DNA of 64,000 nt, taken from assembly GCA_026913215.1 (NCBI GenBank), contig JAPTYK010000005.1, positions 62,001 through 126,000 on the forward strand, written 5' to 3'. The stretch's first letter is position 1. Each line of letters begins with the position of its first letter. The stretch is from Streptomyces diastatochromogenes. Its GTDB lineage: Bacteria > Actinomycetota > Actinomycetes > Streptomycetales > Streptomycetaceae. This document shows positions 1-8,058 of the stretch, in pieces. The notes beneath the pieces are model-generated. The model did no database searches and was not told the DNA's origin. It worked only from the letters and a program-made list of their open reading frames with translations. The position numbers were made by a program, and so were the translations under genes.

Positions 1-1086
1 CGAAGGAGCTGGAGATCCGGTACCCCACCGATCTGCGGTACGTCGAGGCCGCCGGCTGGCTCGCCCCGGTGACCAGGGTGGAGATGCCCGCCGGCACCAG
101 CCAGTACCGCACCGTCACCGTGCCGTTGTACCGGCTCGCCGACGTCCGCGCGGTGCGTGAGATCCCCGGCGTGGACTGGGCCGCCGCACGGAACCTCGCC
201 AAGGGCGTACCGAGCCCGCTGCGCGCCTACGCCGCGAAGGCGCCCACCCGGCCGCCACGGTCCGCGCCTTCGCCCAGGCCCTCGCCGACCGGCACCAGGT
301 GACCGTGTGGGCCTGGAGCTCCCCGTACACCGGCGGTTGGGAGATGGACTGGGAACGGCGCGACGGCGCGCCGACGAAGAAGGACGTCGCCGCCCGGCTG
401 AAGGCGGACCCGGCGGCCGGGGCGTACGCCGGGGAGATCACCCTGTGCCCGGCGTGGGGCCGGATCACCCGCCGGGCCCGGCAGCTGCTGGAGCCGGGCG
501 CGGCCGTCGTCCTCGACACCGAGACCACCGACCTGTACGGGCGCGCCGTGGAGGTCGCGGTCGTCGACGCCGCGACCGGCAGGAAGCTGATGAACACCCT
601 GGTGCAGCCCGAGGCGCCGATCACCGACGGGGCGTTCTGGGTGCACGGCATCAGCGACGAGGACCTGGTGGCCGCGAAGGCGCGCACCTTCGACAGGATC
701 CTGCCGCGGCTGCGCAAGGTCACCAAGGGCCGGGTGATCTGCGCGTACAACGAGGAGTTCGACCGCACCGTCGTCACCAACGACGCCCGCCGGGTGGGGA
801 AGTGGCCGATGCACCTGGCCGAGCCCGCCAACTGGTTCTGCCTGATGGAGTCCTACGCGACGTGGCTCGGCTCCGGCCGCTGGCTCGCCCTGGGCGGCGG
901 CCACCGGGCGCTGGGGGACGCCAAGGCCGCCCGGGACGTGCTGGTGGAGATGGCCGGCGGCCGTGGCACGACCTTCACCCCCGGTCAGCGGCCCCGGCCG
1001 CCCCGGCTCCCGGCGCGCCCGGCACCGTGGTCCCGGCCGCCGTGCCGGGCCAGGCCACCGGAGAAGCCACGCCCGCGACCACCTGA
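1..1086 (+). CDS. DEDD-type 3'-5' exonuclease, 5' end outside window, two frame breaks
   Basis: DnaQ-like 3'-5' exonuclease, probably acting in DNA replication or repair. Motif I is LDTETTD near base 515, motif II YNEEFDRT near 755, and motif III HRALGDAKAARD near 905. The reading is open from base 3, so the start lies upstream of the window. The N-terminal part reads in frame 3 to about base 240, the nuclease core in frame 2, and an Ala/Pro-rich tail in frame 1 from about 985 to a TGA at 1084-1086. Each switch has the sign of one missing base. Without them the core frame would run on through the downstream tRNA gene, which is not credible. The family is clear; the exact role is inferred. Confidence 0.75.
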
Positions 1087-1251
1087 CCGCCCTGCCGCAG
1101 CTCTCTGCTGTAGCTTGATGGCAGCGCGATCCCCGGTCGCGTATGCCGAACCTGCTTGCCGGACAAAGGTCTGTAGACGAAAGACCCCGGGCCTCACTCG
1201 CCCACTGCGTGCAGCTACGCCCCGATCACCATGTACCGTAGGGCTCACCGA

Positions 1252-1328
1252 CGCGGGGTGGAGCAGCTCGGTAGCTCGCTGGGCTCATAACCCAGAGGTC
1301 GCAGGTTCAAATCCTGTCCCCGCTACCA
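1252..1328 (+). tRNA. tRNA-fMet (CAT), initiator
   Basis: A 77-nt cloverleaf with encoded CCA. The acceptor is CGCGGGG/CCCCGCT with an unpaired C1-T72, and the anticodon stem has three G-C pairs (GGG-CTCATAA-CCC). Both are hallmarks of initiator tRNA. The T arm is GCAGG-TTCAAAT-CCTGT. The integrase gene lies about 0.9 kb away, and tRNA genes are common attachment targets, but no second copy of the 3' end was seen in the window. Confidence 0.95.
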
Positions 1329-1333
1329 ACGCA

Positions 1334-1369
1334 CCGGCCCCCCTCGACATCACGTCGAGGGGGGGCCGG
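1334..1369. terminator. strong hairpin between tRNA-fMet and a convergent gene
   Basis: A stem of about 14 bp (CCGGCCCCCCTCGAC with GTCGAGGGGGGGCCGG) closes a short loop. It lies directly after the tRNA and next to the end of the leftward gene at 1389, so it can serve both strands. Confidence 0.75.
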
Positions 1370-1388
1370 AAGCATGTGGGGCGTCCGC

Positions 1389-1664
1389 CTACGGAACAGG
1401 CTCGACCGCCGCCGGCGCCGGGCGGGTGGCGATGCGCATCACCGCCCCGTCGTACTCCACGACTTCGCCGGGCAGGATCAGCAGCCCGGGCTCCCCGTCC
1501 TGCCAGGCGCCCCCGACACGGCGTACCTGCACCGCGGCGCCGCGCGCCCCGGCCATGAACACCGTCGGGTCCACCTCCCACCCGAAAGCAGCCAGCCAGC
1601 GTTCCAGCGCCGCGGAGTCCGCGCCGCCCGCACCGCGCGGCCACTCGAACGTGCTCGTCGTCAT
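1389..1664 (-). CDS. hypothetical protein, 91 aa
   Basis: Not recognised. The start is the ATG giving MTTSTFEWPRG, chosen because AGGGGG lies a few bases upstream; a longer frame reaches 1712. The protein starts with an acidic, Ala-rich stretch (ALERWLAAFGWEVDP) followed by short beta-prone segments such as LLILPGEVVEYDGAVMRI, and looks like a small soluble alpha/beta protein. It is convergent with the tRNA. About 285 bases upstream (1665-1950) hold no credible gene. Confidence 0.55.
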   Translation of the reverse strand: MTTSTFEWPRGAGGADSAALERWLAAFGWEVDPTVFMAGARGAAVQVRRVGGAWQDGEPGLLILPGEVVEYDGAVMRIATRPAPAAVEPVP

Positions 1665-1950
1665 GCTGCCCCCTGTACGTTGTGCCGACCCCGGCATTCT
1701 CCCAGCGAGCACCGACAGCCCGCCTCGGCCGCCGCCCGTGAGGCCCGCACCGCGGCTCCACCACTGCCCGCATCCGGGGCGAACTCCGGCCGCTACGCCA
1801 GCCGTGCGCCGGCCCGCAGATGCCCCTTCAGTGCCCCGGCACCTGTGATCTGCCGGGCGGCCCGGGGGCCTGGCCGTGTATTCGCAGACGCGCCCGCGCG
1901 GCGGCGCCTTCGAAACAGCGGCCCGGCCCCAGCGGCGAGCCGTGGATACG

Positions 1951-2208
1951 TCAGGTACGGCGGTGAACGACCTCGCCGTGCTCCTTCGTCCACGTTCGCA
2001 GCCGCTCCGTGTGCCCGCCGCTCTCCTGCACCAGGGTGATGGTCACGCCGTCCTGACTGCCGTGGGAGCCCACGAAGCTCCGGAACTTCGTGAGCGCGAC
2101 CGCTTCGTCCGTCCAGGTCCCCTCGATGGCCGGGCCGTCCTCGCGGAACGTCATCTGGACGAGGAAGCACTCGGCCGGGCTGGGGCCGTCCGCGGCGGGG
2201 GTGCTCAC
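1951..2208 (-). CDS. hypothetical protein co-translated with integrase, 85 aa
   Basis: Not recognised. The GTG start overlaps the integrase stop (GTGA), so the gene is probably translated coupled to the recombinase. It is a small soluble protein containing FREDGPAIEGTWTDEAV and TITLVQESGGHTERL. A small partner directly behind an integrase could be a directionality factor, but no helix-turn-helix is obvious, so that is only a positional guess. Confidence 0.6.
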   Translation of the reverse strand: MSTPAADGPSPAECFLVQMTFREDGPAIEGTWTDEAVALTKFRSFVGSHGSQDGVTITLVQESGGHTERLRTWTKEHGEVVHRRT

Positions 2209-3422
2209 TGCCGGGCCTCGCTGCGCTGCTTCTCCGCCACCTTGTGCCACGGGTTCTCGGCCCGTCCCTGCGCCCGGTCGAGGTACTCCTTCTTCACGGT
2301 GGCGCTGCCGGCCTTCCACCGGCCCTGCTTCGTCGGGTCACCCCCGGCGTCCGCGATCTCCTGGGCGCCGCCACGGCGCAGCCCGTGGGAGGTGATGTCC
2401 TGCCAGTTCTTGAGCCCGGCAGCGAACGCCCGGCCGCGAATCCAGTCGTTGATCGCGTCTCCAGTGACGGAGTCACCGGACACCTTCGCGGTCGCCCGGG
2501 ACTGCAGAGTCCCGGCCACGGTCAGCGCACGCAGCACCGGGCCCTCGCTGACGCCGAGGCGGTACAGGACGTTGAGCCAGTCCCGGGTGGCCTCCACCGG
2601 GTCGTACCGGGAGTCGTCGGCGTCGGCCGGCACCCACGTCTCCTCACCCACCGCCTCCTGGTCAGTCTTGGAGTAGGCGACCCACTCGGCCACCCCGCCG
2701 TCCTCGACCACGAGGTCGGCCACCTCGAGCTGGCTCAGCTCGCTGCGCCGGTTCAACGCCTTCCGGCCGACGAGGATCACGAACCGGTCGCGCAGACCGA
2801 TGGGGTGGCGCAGGTCGCAGGTGTCGACCATCGCCCGGGCCATGGCGGCCGTGATCGGCGGGGCCTTCTTGACGCGCTTCCGCTTGCTCCAGCCCTTCCG
2901 GTACTCGCGGAGCATCGCCCGGGCCAGGCTCGTGCCCGGCTTCTTGTCGTCGGGCATCCACGTCCGGACGGCCGACAGGTAGGTGCTGATGGAGTTCGGC
3001 GCCAGCTCCTGCGCGATCAGGTGCGCGCAATACTCCACGTACGTCGCCGTCGTACACGGCCGGGCCACCCGGCCCATGCCCTCGCACCACTTCTCGAAGG
3101 CCCGCCGCTGGTAGCGGTAGGTCCGGTCGGTGTTGCGCGGCGCCGACTCCTCCTCCAGGCGGCGGGCCGTCTCCTCGGACACCTCGTAGTCCCGCCGGGT
3201 GTACCGCGGGCCGTCCTCCGCCGTCGGCATGGCCTGGCCCGGGTAGAGGATCGTGTGCTGGTCCACCACCGGCTTGGCCGGTGCGGCCGGGGCCGGCGCC
3301 AGATCGTCGTCGACGAGTTCACCTTCGACGACCTCGACCTCCTCGAGGTCGACGGCCCGGACGGCCGGGGCCGGGGGCGCGGCGACGCCGGAGCCCGCGG
3401 GGAGGGCGGGGACGACGGACAT
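2205..3422 (-). CDS. int: tyrosine recombinase / integrase, 405 aa
   Basis: Site-specific tyrosine recombinase, expected to integrate and excise the element. After an acidic Ala/Pro-rich N-terminus (about residues 1-60) comes a SAM-like core-binding domain (TYVEYCAHLIAQ, NSISTYLSAVRTW). The catalytic domain has Arg I in NRRSELSQLEVADL (near residue 228), the HGLRR box (near 346), Trp in GRWKAG (near 369), and the nucleophile Tyr in KKEYLDR (near 380). All catalytic positions seem intact. Unlike the recombinase-like gene at 16357-17232, it looks active. It lies between a three-gene operon upstream and a coupled small gene downstream. Confidence 0.9.
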   Translation of the reverse strand: MSVVPALPAGSGVAAPPAPAVRAVDLEEVEVVEGELVDDDLAPAPAAPAKPVVDQHTILYPGQAMPTAEDGPRYTRRDYEVSEETARRLEEESAPRNTDRTYRYQRRAFEKWCEGMGRVARPCTTATYVEYCAHLIAQELAPNSISTYLSAVRTWMPDDKKPGTSLARAMLREYRKGWSKRKRVKKAPPITAAMARAMVDTCDLRHPIGLRDRFVILVGRKALNRRSELSQLEVADLVVEDGGVAEWVAYSKTDQEAVGEETWVPADADDSRYDPVEATRDWLNVLYRLGVSEGPVLRALTVAGTLQSRATAKVSGDSVTGDAINDWIRGRAFAAGLKNWQDITSHGLRRGGAQEIADAGGDPTKQGRWKAGSATVKKEYLDRAQGRAENPWHKVAEKQRSEARQ

Positions 3423-3529
3423 GGTGGAGCAGCCTTTCGCGGAGCGGGCGGCGCCGGGAGAAGCGCCGTACAGCTAGTTGATCACTGTTTGCGGTAGTAA
3501 GCGGTGTGTTGGGCGGCACACCGCGGCTG

Positions 3530-4123
3530 TCAGCGCGTTGCGCTGTCGTTCCACTCGGCCGGGCGCGCAATGGACGACTCGCGCTGGGTGAGCACGACCG
3601 CGACGGACTCGAGCACTCGCCGGGCGAGGTGGTGCAGTTCGCCATCGTGGCCGGCGACGCTGTCCGCCGACCCGGCCTCCCTGCTGTCGAGGGCCATGCG
3701 CAGCGCCTCGGACGTCATCGCGAGGCGGCCCAGAGCCTGGTCCTCGTCGTACGCGGGCGGGGTGGGATCGTCGGGGAGCCCGTCGAGAAGCCGTCGCAGC
3801 TCGGCGTCCGGGACCGTGGTTGCCGGCCGATTGTCGAGCAGGGCACCGCGCAGCGTCTCGGCGAGGGGGACCGCTCGCGGCGGGATGCGGTCCGGGTCGG
3901 CTCGGCGTGCGGCGAGGAAGCGGCTGAAGACGTCGGGTTCGTGAGTCATGGGCAATCCTTGGTCGGTCGCCGCCAGCGCTGCGGCGGAAATGCCATGCGC
4001 GTACCGGCAGTTGGGGTTCTGGCAGGCGTGCAGGTTGCTGGCGGGCGCGAAGTACAGCGCGGTGCCGTGCACCGGGCAGCGGCACAGCTCGTCGCACTGG
4101 TGCAGCGTTCGGACGGCGGTCAC
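3530..4123 (-). CDS. Cys-rich N-terminal protein of unknown function, 197 aa
   Basis: Not recognised. The N-terminus has metal-binding-like cysteines (CDELCRCPVHG, then CQNPNCRYAHG). The rest is a helical segment starting MTHEPDVFSRFLAARR. The GTG start overlaps the stop of the upstream gene (GTGA). An internal ATG (MTHEP) follows AAGGATTG, so two genes joined in frame, or a dual start, are possible. It is the last gene of the 5060-to-3530 operon, just upstream of the integrase. Confidence 0.6.
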   Translation of the reverse strand: MTAVRTLHQCDELCRCPVHGTALYFAPASNLHACQNPNCRYAHGISAAALAATDQGLPMTHEPDVFSRFLAARRADPDRIPPRAVPLAETLRGALLDNRPATTVPDAELRRLLDGLPDDPTPPAYDEDQALGRLAMTSEALRMALDSREAGSADSVAGHDGELHHLARRVLESVAVVLTQRESSIARPAEWNDSATR

Positions 4124-4632
4124 GGGCGCATCCCGTTCAGCCGCTCGGCCACCGGTACGGAGGTGATGTTTTGGGCACCGGCCACGCCCTCGCTCAGCTC
4201 GGTCAGCTCGCGGCGCACGTCCTCGTGCTCGGCGGTACCGACCAGCGCGGCGGACAGCATCTGCCCGACCGGGTCGCTGTATGCGTGCTCGCCGCGGTGT
4301 ACCGAGCGCAGCCGGTGGAGGTTGACGACGTCCCAGGCCCGGTTGTTGGACTCGCGTACGGCGACGCTGGCGTCCCGGGCGGCCTGCAGGGAGCGCAGCA
4401 CGTCGACGACGTCGTGGCCGGCGAGGTGCTCGAGGACCTTCGCCTCCAGCAGCGCGGGAGCGCTCGGCCGGGCGGTGTCGTCGTCGTGGTGCCAGTCGCA
4501 GTCGTCCAACGGGCAGGCGTAGCAGGGCCAGAGCTCCAGGGCCGTGCGGCTGTAGTGCGGGGCCTGGCCGAGGTCGGCCTTCCACAGTCCGGCGTGTGCG
4601 GCGGCCCGGAGGGCGTTGACCGGATCGTTCAC
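4120..4632 (-). CDS. hypothetical protein, 170 aa
   Basis: Not recognised. The middle gene of a three-gene operon, with GTGA overlaps at both ends. It has a short Cys/His-rich stretch (CYACPLDDCDWHHDDD) that could bind metal. Mostly helical parts follow (LLEAKVLEHLAGHDVVDVL, VRRELTELSEGVAG). It is probably cytoplasmic, with no membrane segment or signal. Confidence 0.6.
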   Translation of the reverse strand: MNDPVNALRAAAHAGLWKADLGQAPHYSRTALELWPCYACPLDDCDWHHDDDTARPSAPALLEAKVLEHLAGHDVVDVLRSLQAARDASVAVRESNNRAWDVVNLHRLRSVHRGEHAYSDPVGQMLSAALVGTAEHEDVRRELTELSEGVAGAQNITSVPVAERLNGMRP

Positions 4633-5060
4633 GCCGCTGCTCCGCTCTCGTCATCTCCAAGGGCGAGGCGGAAGGCGACCAAGGTGTCGGCATCGCGGAT
4701 CTGGTAGCCCTGTACCTTCCCGGACCCAGGGCCCAGGGCGATGATCGGCGACTCCATGCCACTGTCCCACCAACCCTTGCCGGCACCATGCCGGACCACC
4801 TTGGCGAAGGCGCTGGCGTGACCGCGGAGGCTGGAGCCGTCGCTGTTCCGCAGCTGGTCGGCGTCCACCTTGCCGCCCCGTGCGACGGCCTCCCTCATGA
4901 TGTGCTTGGCCTTGTCGCTCAGTGCGCCGTAGAAGATGCGAGCGCGGTCGGCGTTCCAGCCCGGGTCTCGGCGCAGAGAGGCGCGGTGCTTGTCGAGAAG
5001 GGCGAGGAGGTCCCGTTCGAACTCCGGTGTCGGGTTCTTCACGCTGATGTTGATCTCCAC
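4629..5060 (-). CDS. hypothetical protein, possible winged-helix fold, 143 aa
   Basis: First gene of the operon. The segment ALSDKAKHIMREAVARGG, KVDADQLR, SSLRGHASAFAKVVRHG followed by PIIALGPGSGKVQGYQI has the helix-helix-helix-wing rhythm of small DNA-binding proteins found in Streptomyces. I cannot name the family. Upstream lies an AT-richer region with repeats (5087-5159), suggesting the operon is autoregulated or regulated there. Confidence 0.6.
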   Translation of the reverse strand: MEINISVKNPTPEFERDLLALLDKHRASLRRDPGWNADRARIFYGALSDKAKHIMREAVARGGKVDADQLRNSDGSSLRGHASAFAKVVRHGAGKGWWDSGMESPIIALGPGSGKVQGYQIRDADTLVAFRLALGDDESGAAA

Positions 5061-5086
5061 GTCGCCAACTCCGTTTTAGTAGACGC

Positions 5087-5159
5087 AAGTAAACCCGGAT
5101 AGACCTTAGTGGCGTGCCGGGCGTCCGGGCAACGTTTAACTGCGTTTACTTAAACCCGG
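5087..5159. promoter_or_regulatory. promoter region with direct and inverted repeats
   Basis: TAAACCCGG occurs twice in direct orientation (5090-5098 and 5151-5159). GTTTAA (5134-5139) and TTAAAC (5150-5155) form an inverted repeat. The region is clearly AT-richer than its surroundings and lies upstream of the leftward operon starting at 5060. A promoter with an operator is the likely reading. Confidence 0.45.
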
Positions 5160-5228
5160 CTGCGGCGGGCCGGGGCCTGAAGGGCCAACTACCGGGCGAG
5201 CGTGGTCGGCACCTTCAGGGTGTGGTGC

Positions 5229-5579
5229 TCACGTTTCCCGGTACGCCGTGGCGCGGTAGTTGGCGCCGTACTCCAGCAGCTCCTCGACCGGGACACGCGG
5301 CGGGGCCCAGCGAGGCTCGAAGGCGGGGTGGCTGGCGAAGCGGGCGGCGGCGTGGCGCAGCGCCAGGCCGATGCCGTCGATGAACCCGGCGTCGCGGCCG
5401 TCGATCGCGCCGTGGTCGCGGTAGCGCAGGAGGTCGCCGTGGACGACGAGTTGGGCGTTGAGCCCGGCAACGAGCGGCTCGGCCATGGCGGCCGGGCCCA
5501 TCTCGGCGATCCGGTCGGCGAGGAACTGGTGGAGCGCCTGGTGGTCGGCGGTGGTGAGCGCGTGGGTGGCCAGAGCCAT
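5229..5579 (-). CDS. hypothetical protein, 116 aa
   Basis: Not recognised. A soluble protein with an N-terminal helical segment (DHQALHQFLADRIAEMG) and a repeated pattern of short acidic helices (HGAIDGRDAGFIDGIGLAL). It starts five bases after the stop of the upstream gene at 5584, so the two form an operon. Confidence 0.55.
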   Translation of the reverse strand: MALATHALTTADHQALHQFLADRIAEMGPAAMAEPLVAGLNAQLVVHGDLLRYRDHGAIDGRDAGFIDGIGLALRHAAARFASHPAFEPRWAPPRVPVEELLEYGANYRATAYRET

Positions 5580-5583
5580 GGGG

Positions 5584-6096
5584 TCAGTCCTTCTGTGCGG
5601 TGAACGCCGGACCGAACCCGAGCCAGCGCGGTGTGAGCGTACGCGGTGCCTGCCCGGTGAGTTCGCCGGCCTTGCGCAGGATGCGGCGGACGCCCTCGCG
5701 CCGGTCCTCGGGGCTGCGTACGCCGCCCTGGACGTCGGCGAGGACCGGGCGCAGCGGGTACGCCCAGATCGTCACCCGGCCGCGGGTGCTGGTGAGTTGG
5801 TGGCGGTCGGAGATGTGCAGCCAGTCGGCGGCGTCGTACCCGGCGGCGGTGGCGAGTTGGTCGACGCGGTCGCCGAGCGGGTGCCCGCCGGCGGTCCAGG
5901 CGTACCAGATGCGGGCGCCGCCGTCCGGGCGGTGGAAGGTGAGCCAGAGGAAGGTCTCGGGGTCGAAGTCGGCGGCGATGCCGTCGGCGACCGCCTTCTC
6001 CACCGGGGTCGGGTCGGCGGACGGGGTGAGGACGATCGGGCCAGCGGCGGGCGCCGAAGCCTGGTCGTCGAGCGTCTCCAGGACGTTGGTGGGCAC
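5584..6096 (-). CDS. hypothetical protein, 170 aa
   Basis: Not recognised. The GTG start (VPTNVLETLDDQ) is preceded by AAGGGGAG. The central part (LWLTFHRPDGGARIWYAW, GRVTIWAYPLRPVL) looks like a beta-rich fold, and the C-terminus RRILRKAGELTGQAPRTL is helical and basic. It is first gene of a two-gene leftward operon. A 10-bp-arm palindrome lies about 40 bp upstream and may be its operator. Confidence 0.55.
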   Translation of the reverse strand: MPTNVLETLDDQASAPAAGPIVLTPSADPTPVEKAVADGIAADFDPETFLWLTFHRPDGGARIWYAWTAGGHPLGDRVDQLATAAGYDAADWLHISDRHQLTSTRGRVTIWAYPLRPVLADVQGGVRSPEDRREGVRRILRKAGELTGQAPRTLTPRWLGFGPAFTAQKD

Positions 6097-6133
6097 GACT
6101 CCCCTTCGCTTAGATCGGCTCTCAGACAAGTAG

Positions 6134-6159
6134 CCTCGTATAAGGGAATTTATACGAGG
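6134..6159. promoter_or_regulatory. perfect palindrome, probable operator
   Basis: CCTCGTATAA and TTATACGAGG form a perfect 10-bp inverted repeat around a 6-bp spacer, overlapping AT-rich promoter-like sequence upstream of the leftward gene starting at 6096. The inner GTATA/TATAC pattern resembles GntR-type sites, but no regulator can be assigned. Confidence 0.55.
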
Positions 6160-6215
6160 GTGATGGGGGAGCGACCCCGCCGGGCCGGTGCGCCCCCGAA
6201 CGAGGGAGCGCCGAC

Positions 6216-6244
6216 GGCCCCGCAGCGGGAGGTGCTGCGGGGCC
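6216..6244 (-). terminator. hairpin terminator
   Basis: A perfect 11-bp stem (GGCCCCGCAGC with GCTGCGGGGCC) around a 7-base loop, placed just downstream of the leftward gene ending at 6261. Confidence 0.7.
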
Positions 6245-6260
6245 CCGTGGCCGGGCGCTG

Positions 6261-6524
6261 TCAGGCGTCGGCGGGCTGGAAGAGCCGGATGAAGGTCTGT
6301 ACGTCCATCGCGCTGTGCGTGGTGACCGGCTGGTTCCTCCAGTCCGTGCTGAAGATGTCCAGCGAGACCGCCGGCTGGTCCTGCTTGTCCGTCCACATCC
6401 TGGTGACCTGTACGAGCGGCCAGTTGGCGTTGTCGGTGGCGGGTACGTAGTGCTGGTCGACCGCGACCTGGTCCACCGCCATCACCGGCGTGTGGGTGTC
6501 GACGATCTTCTGCCTGTTCTTCAT
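6261..6524 (-). CDS. hypothetical small protein under phage operator, 87 aa
   Basis: Not recognised. A polar, soluble protein beginning MKNRQKIVDTHTPVM, with mixed beta-like segments (WPLVQVTRMWTD, AVSLDIFSTDW). It is less GC-rich in codon use than its neighbours. It has its own promoter/operator of the ACAACG-N3-CGTTGT type at 6559-6588 and its own terminator, so it is an insulated single-gene unit of the regulon. Confidence 0.65.
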   Translation of the reverse strand: MKNRQKIVDTHTPVMAVDQVAVDQHYVPATDNANWPLVQVTRMWTDKQDQPAVSLDIFSTDWRNQPVTTHSAMDVQTFIRLFQPADA

Positions 6525-6558
6525 GGGTCCCCCTCGGGCGGTCCTCTGCGTCCCCCCG

Positions 6559-6588
6559 ACTATACAACGTGACGTTGTAAAGAGTCGA
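6559..6588 (-). promoter_or_regulatory. regulon promoter/operator 1
   Basis: Read on the minus strand: -35 TCGACT, 18-bp spacer, -10 TATAGT, with a perfect ACAACG-TCA-CGTTGT palindrome in the spacer. It drives the gene at 6261-6524 and lies about 35 bp from the divergent site at 6620. Confidence 0.8.
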
Positions 6589-6619
6589 GCGTGCGCGCCG
6601 CTTCGGGGGCTGGATCATT

Positions 6620-6639
6620 AAAACGATACGTTGTATAGG
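6620..6639 (+). promoter_or_regulatory. regulon promoter/operator 2 (degenerate left half)
   Basis: AAAACG-ATA-CGTTGT followed by TATAGG. The right half matches the regulon consensus and the left half has one change. It precedes the small zinc protein at 6672 and is divergent from site 1, so one repressor could control both. Confidence 0.6.
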
Positions 6640-6671
6640 CGGCGTCACCGGAAGAGAGGAGCAGCAAGACG

Positions 6672-6815
6672 ATGCCCAGCAACAGCCCGACACGGAAGCC
6701 CACTTGCCCCGGCTGGGGCGAGGAGTGCGGCAACGAGACGGAGGAGAGGTTGGACCTCTGCCCCGACTGCCACATGGCGCGGCTGGACGCGCAGTCCCCC
6801 CGGATCCCGCTCTAG
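6672..6815 (+). CDS. 47-aa zinc-ribbon-like protein
   Basis: A very small protein with Cys pairs CPGWGEEC and CPDC, the layout of a one-zinc ribbon, flanked by basic and polar residues (start MPSNSPTRKP, end RLDAQSPRIPL). The downstream hairpin, the upstream GAGAGGAG site and the regulon promoter support it as a real gene. A similar mini zinc protein lies at 24313-24474 under the same kind of promoter. Confidence 0.65.
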   Translation: MPSNSPTRKPTCPGWGEECGNETEERLDLCPDCHMARLDAQSPRIPL

Positions 6816-6829
6816 CCCTGCCCTCCTGG

Positions 6830-6854
6830 CCCTGCCTGTGCGGCAGGGTCTTTT
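6830..6854 (+). terminator. rho-independent terminator
   Basis: CCCTGCC-TGTGC-GGCAGGG stem-loop followed by TCTTTT, just after the 47-aa zinc protein. Confidence 0.8.
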
Positions 6855-6863
6855 GCGTGGCGG

Positions 6864-7109
6864 CTACCGCCGCGGGCCGGCGCCCCGACGGGCCGACGGC
6901 GGCAGTACGGCCGGCAGGAGCCGGAACAGCGCCACGGGCCACGCCAGAAGCAGCAGCGCCACCAGGCCGGGAACGTTGCCCTCCAGGTCCCACAGGTCCA
7001 GCCGCGAACCGGCTTCGCCCGCCGGGCGGTTCTTCACGAAGAAGACGACGACGGCCGACATCACCAGCCAGTTGGCGACCCAGAGCGCGAGCAGCGTGGA
7101 AGGCGTCAT
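6864..7109 (-). CDS. small membrane protein, two transmembrane segments, 81 aa
   Basis: Hydrophobic segments at about residues 5-25 (LLALWVANWLVMSAVVVFFV) and 47-68 (VPGLVALLLLAWPVALFRLL) with a basic C-terminus (SARRGAGPRR). It is a two-span inner-membrane protein of unknown role. In a phage, such a gene could act in superinfection exclusion or lysis, but nothing specific supports that. About 255 bases upstream (7110-7364) show no gene. Confidence 0.65.
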   Translation of the reverse strand: MTPSTLLALWVANWLVMSAVVVFFVKNRPAGEAGSRLDLWDLEGNVPGLVALLLLAWPVALFRLLPAVLPPSARRGAGPRR

Positions 7110-7364
7110 GGAGTGAACCTACCCGTCCTGCGCCCGAGTGCGCCCCAGGGCGCGGATCCCGACTCTCTCACTCGGTTGGGTGCGGTCGCTCGGAGCCGCT
7201 GAGAGATCAAAACGCCCTGTGCGGCTCTCTGGCGGCCTGGGAGCCCGTCCGAGGTCGCGTCATACCGGCGACTTCGAGTTCGGCCGTGTGCGGTGCCTTT
7301 CCGCAGGCCGATTTTCGGGCCGCCCCGGCAAGTGATCTTGCGAGGGGCGCGGCGCGCCGCATCC

Positions 7365-7857
7365 TCAGCCGGTCGGAAGTAGCTCCTCGGGCACGTCCCG
7401 GACGGCGGTCCACATCCGGTTGACCACGGGGCAGGCGTCCGCGTGCCGCTGCCGGTACTCCGCGACGAGCCGGTAGGGGTCTCCGCCGATCGTGTGCAGC
7501 ACCGTGCTGTTCGGCGCCATCACGGCATCGGCCAGGAATGAGGCCACCGTCAAGGAGGAGTGCAGGGTGGTCACCGGCTCGTCGGTCTGCTGAGCCTGGG
7601 GTGGCCGGCCGTCGAGCGGGTACAGCAGCACCACCCAGGAGCCGTCCGGCTGCTCCTCGTGGTAGGCGACGGCCTTCACCTCCGCCTTCATCTCGTCGTA
7701 CGTGCTGCCCGCCGTGGCCAGGCCGCCAGCTCCGTGACGGCCCGCGACATACCCGAGCCACTCCGCGCGCTCCATCACGAACGGGGCGTCGCACACCCCA
7801 GAGTCGACCGGGTCCGCATGTCGCTGGCGGGGCTTGCGCGCCTTGTCCCTTCCCATG
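7365..7857 (-). CDS. hypothetical protein, 163 aa
   Basis: Not recognised. The start at MGRDKARKPRQRH is one of several; an internal ATG at MERAEWLGYVAG is also possible, and the frame is open further upstream. The body has alternating segments (SWVVLLYPLDGRP, TTLHSSLTVASFLADAV) and a helical C-terminus (DPYRLVAEYRQRHADAC). It is soluble and ends well before the small membrane protein gene. Confidence 0.5.
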
Positions 7858-7981
7858 CCCGGCTCAACGAGCGGGTGGCCCGGTCGGTAGCGGGCCCCAC
7901 GCGTCAGGCGTAACACTGCGTAGGCAATCCGCGCTGTGGGGCGACCTTTTGCGACCGGAGCGTCACGAAACCGCCCACTTA

Positions 7982-8001
7982 TCGAAATCTTGTTCCAAGA
8001 T
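7982..8001 (+). promoter_or_regulatory. SOS-box-like site upstream of lexA-like gene
   Basis: TCGAAA-TCTT-GTTCCA matches the actinobacterial LexA box TCGAAC-N4-GTTCGA at 10 of 12 positions. It overlaps a perfect ATCTTG-TTC-CAAGAT palindrome (7987-8001). It lies about 60-80 bp before the LexA-like start, as expected for an autoregulatory operator. Confidence 0.55.
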
Positions 8002-8058
8002 CAGCCAAGGAATGGATACCGTCGGCGGACGTAAGACCGCACGATGGGGGGAACCACC

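Noticed and set aside
299..1558. Long open frame running from the exonuclease through tRNA-fMet
   Set aside because: It continues only because of a frame break near 985. The region from 1087 on covers the tRNA and hairpin, and its composition is arginine/proline shadow.
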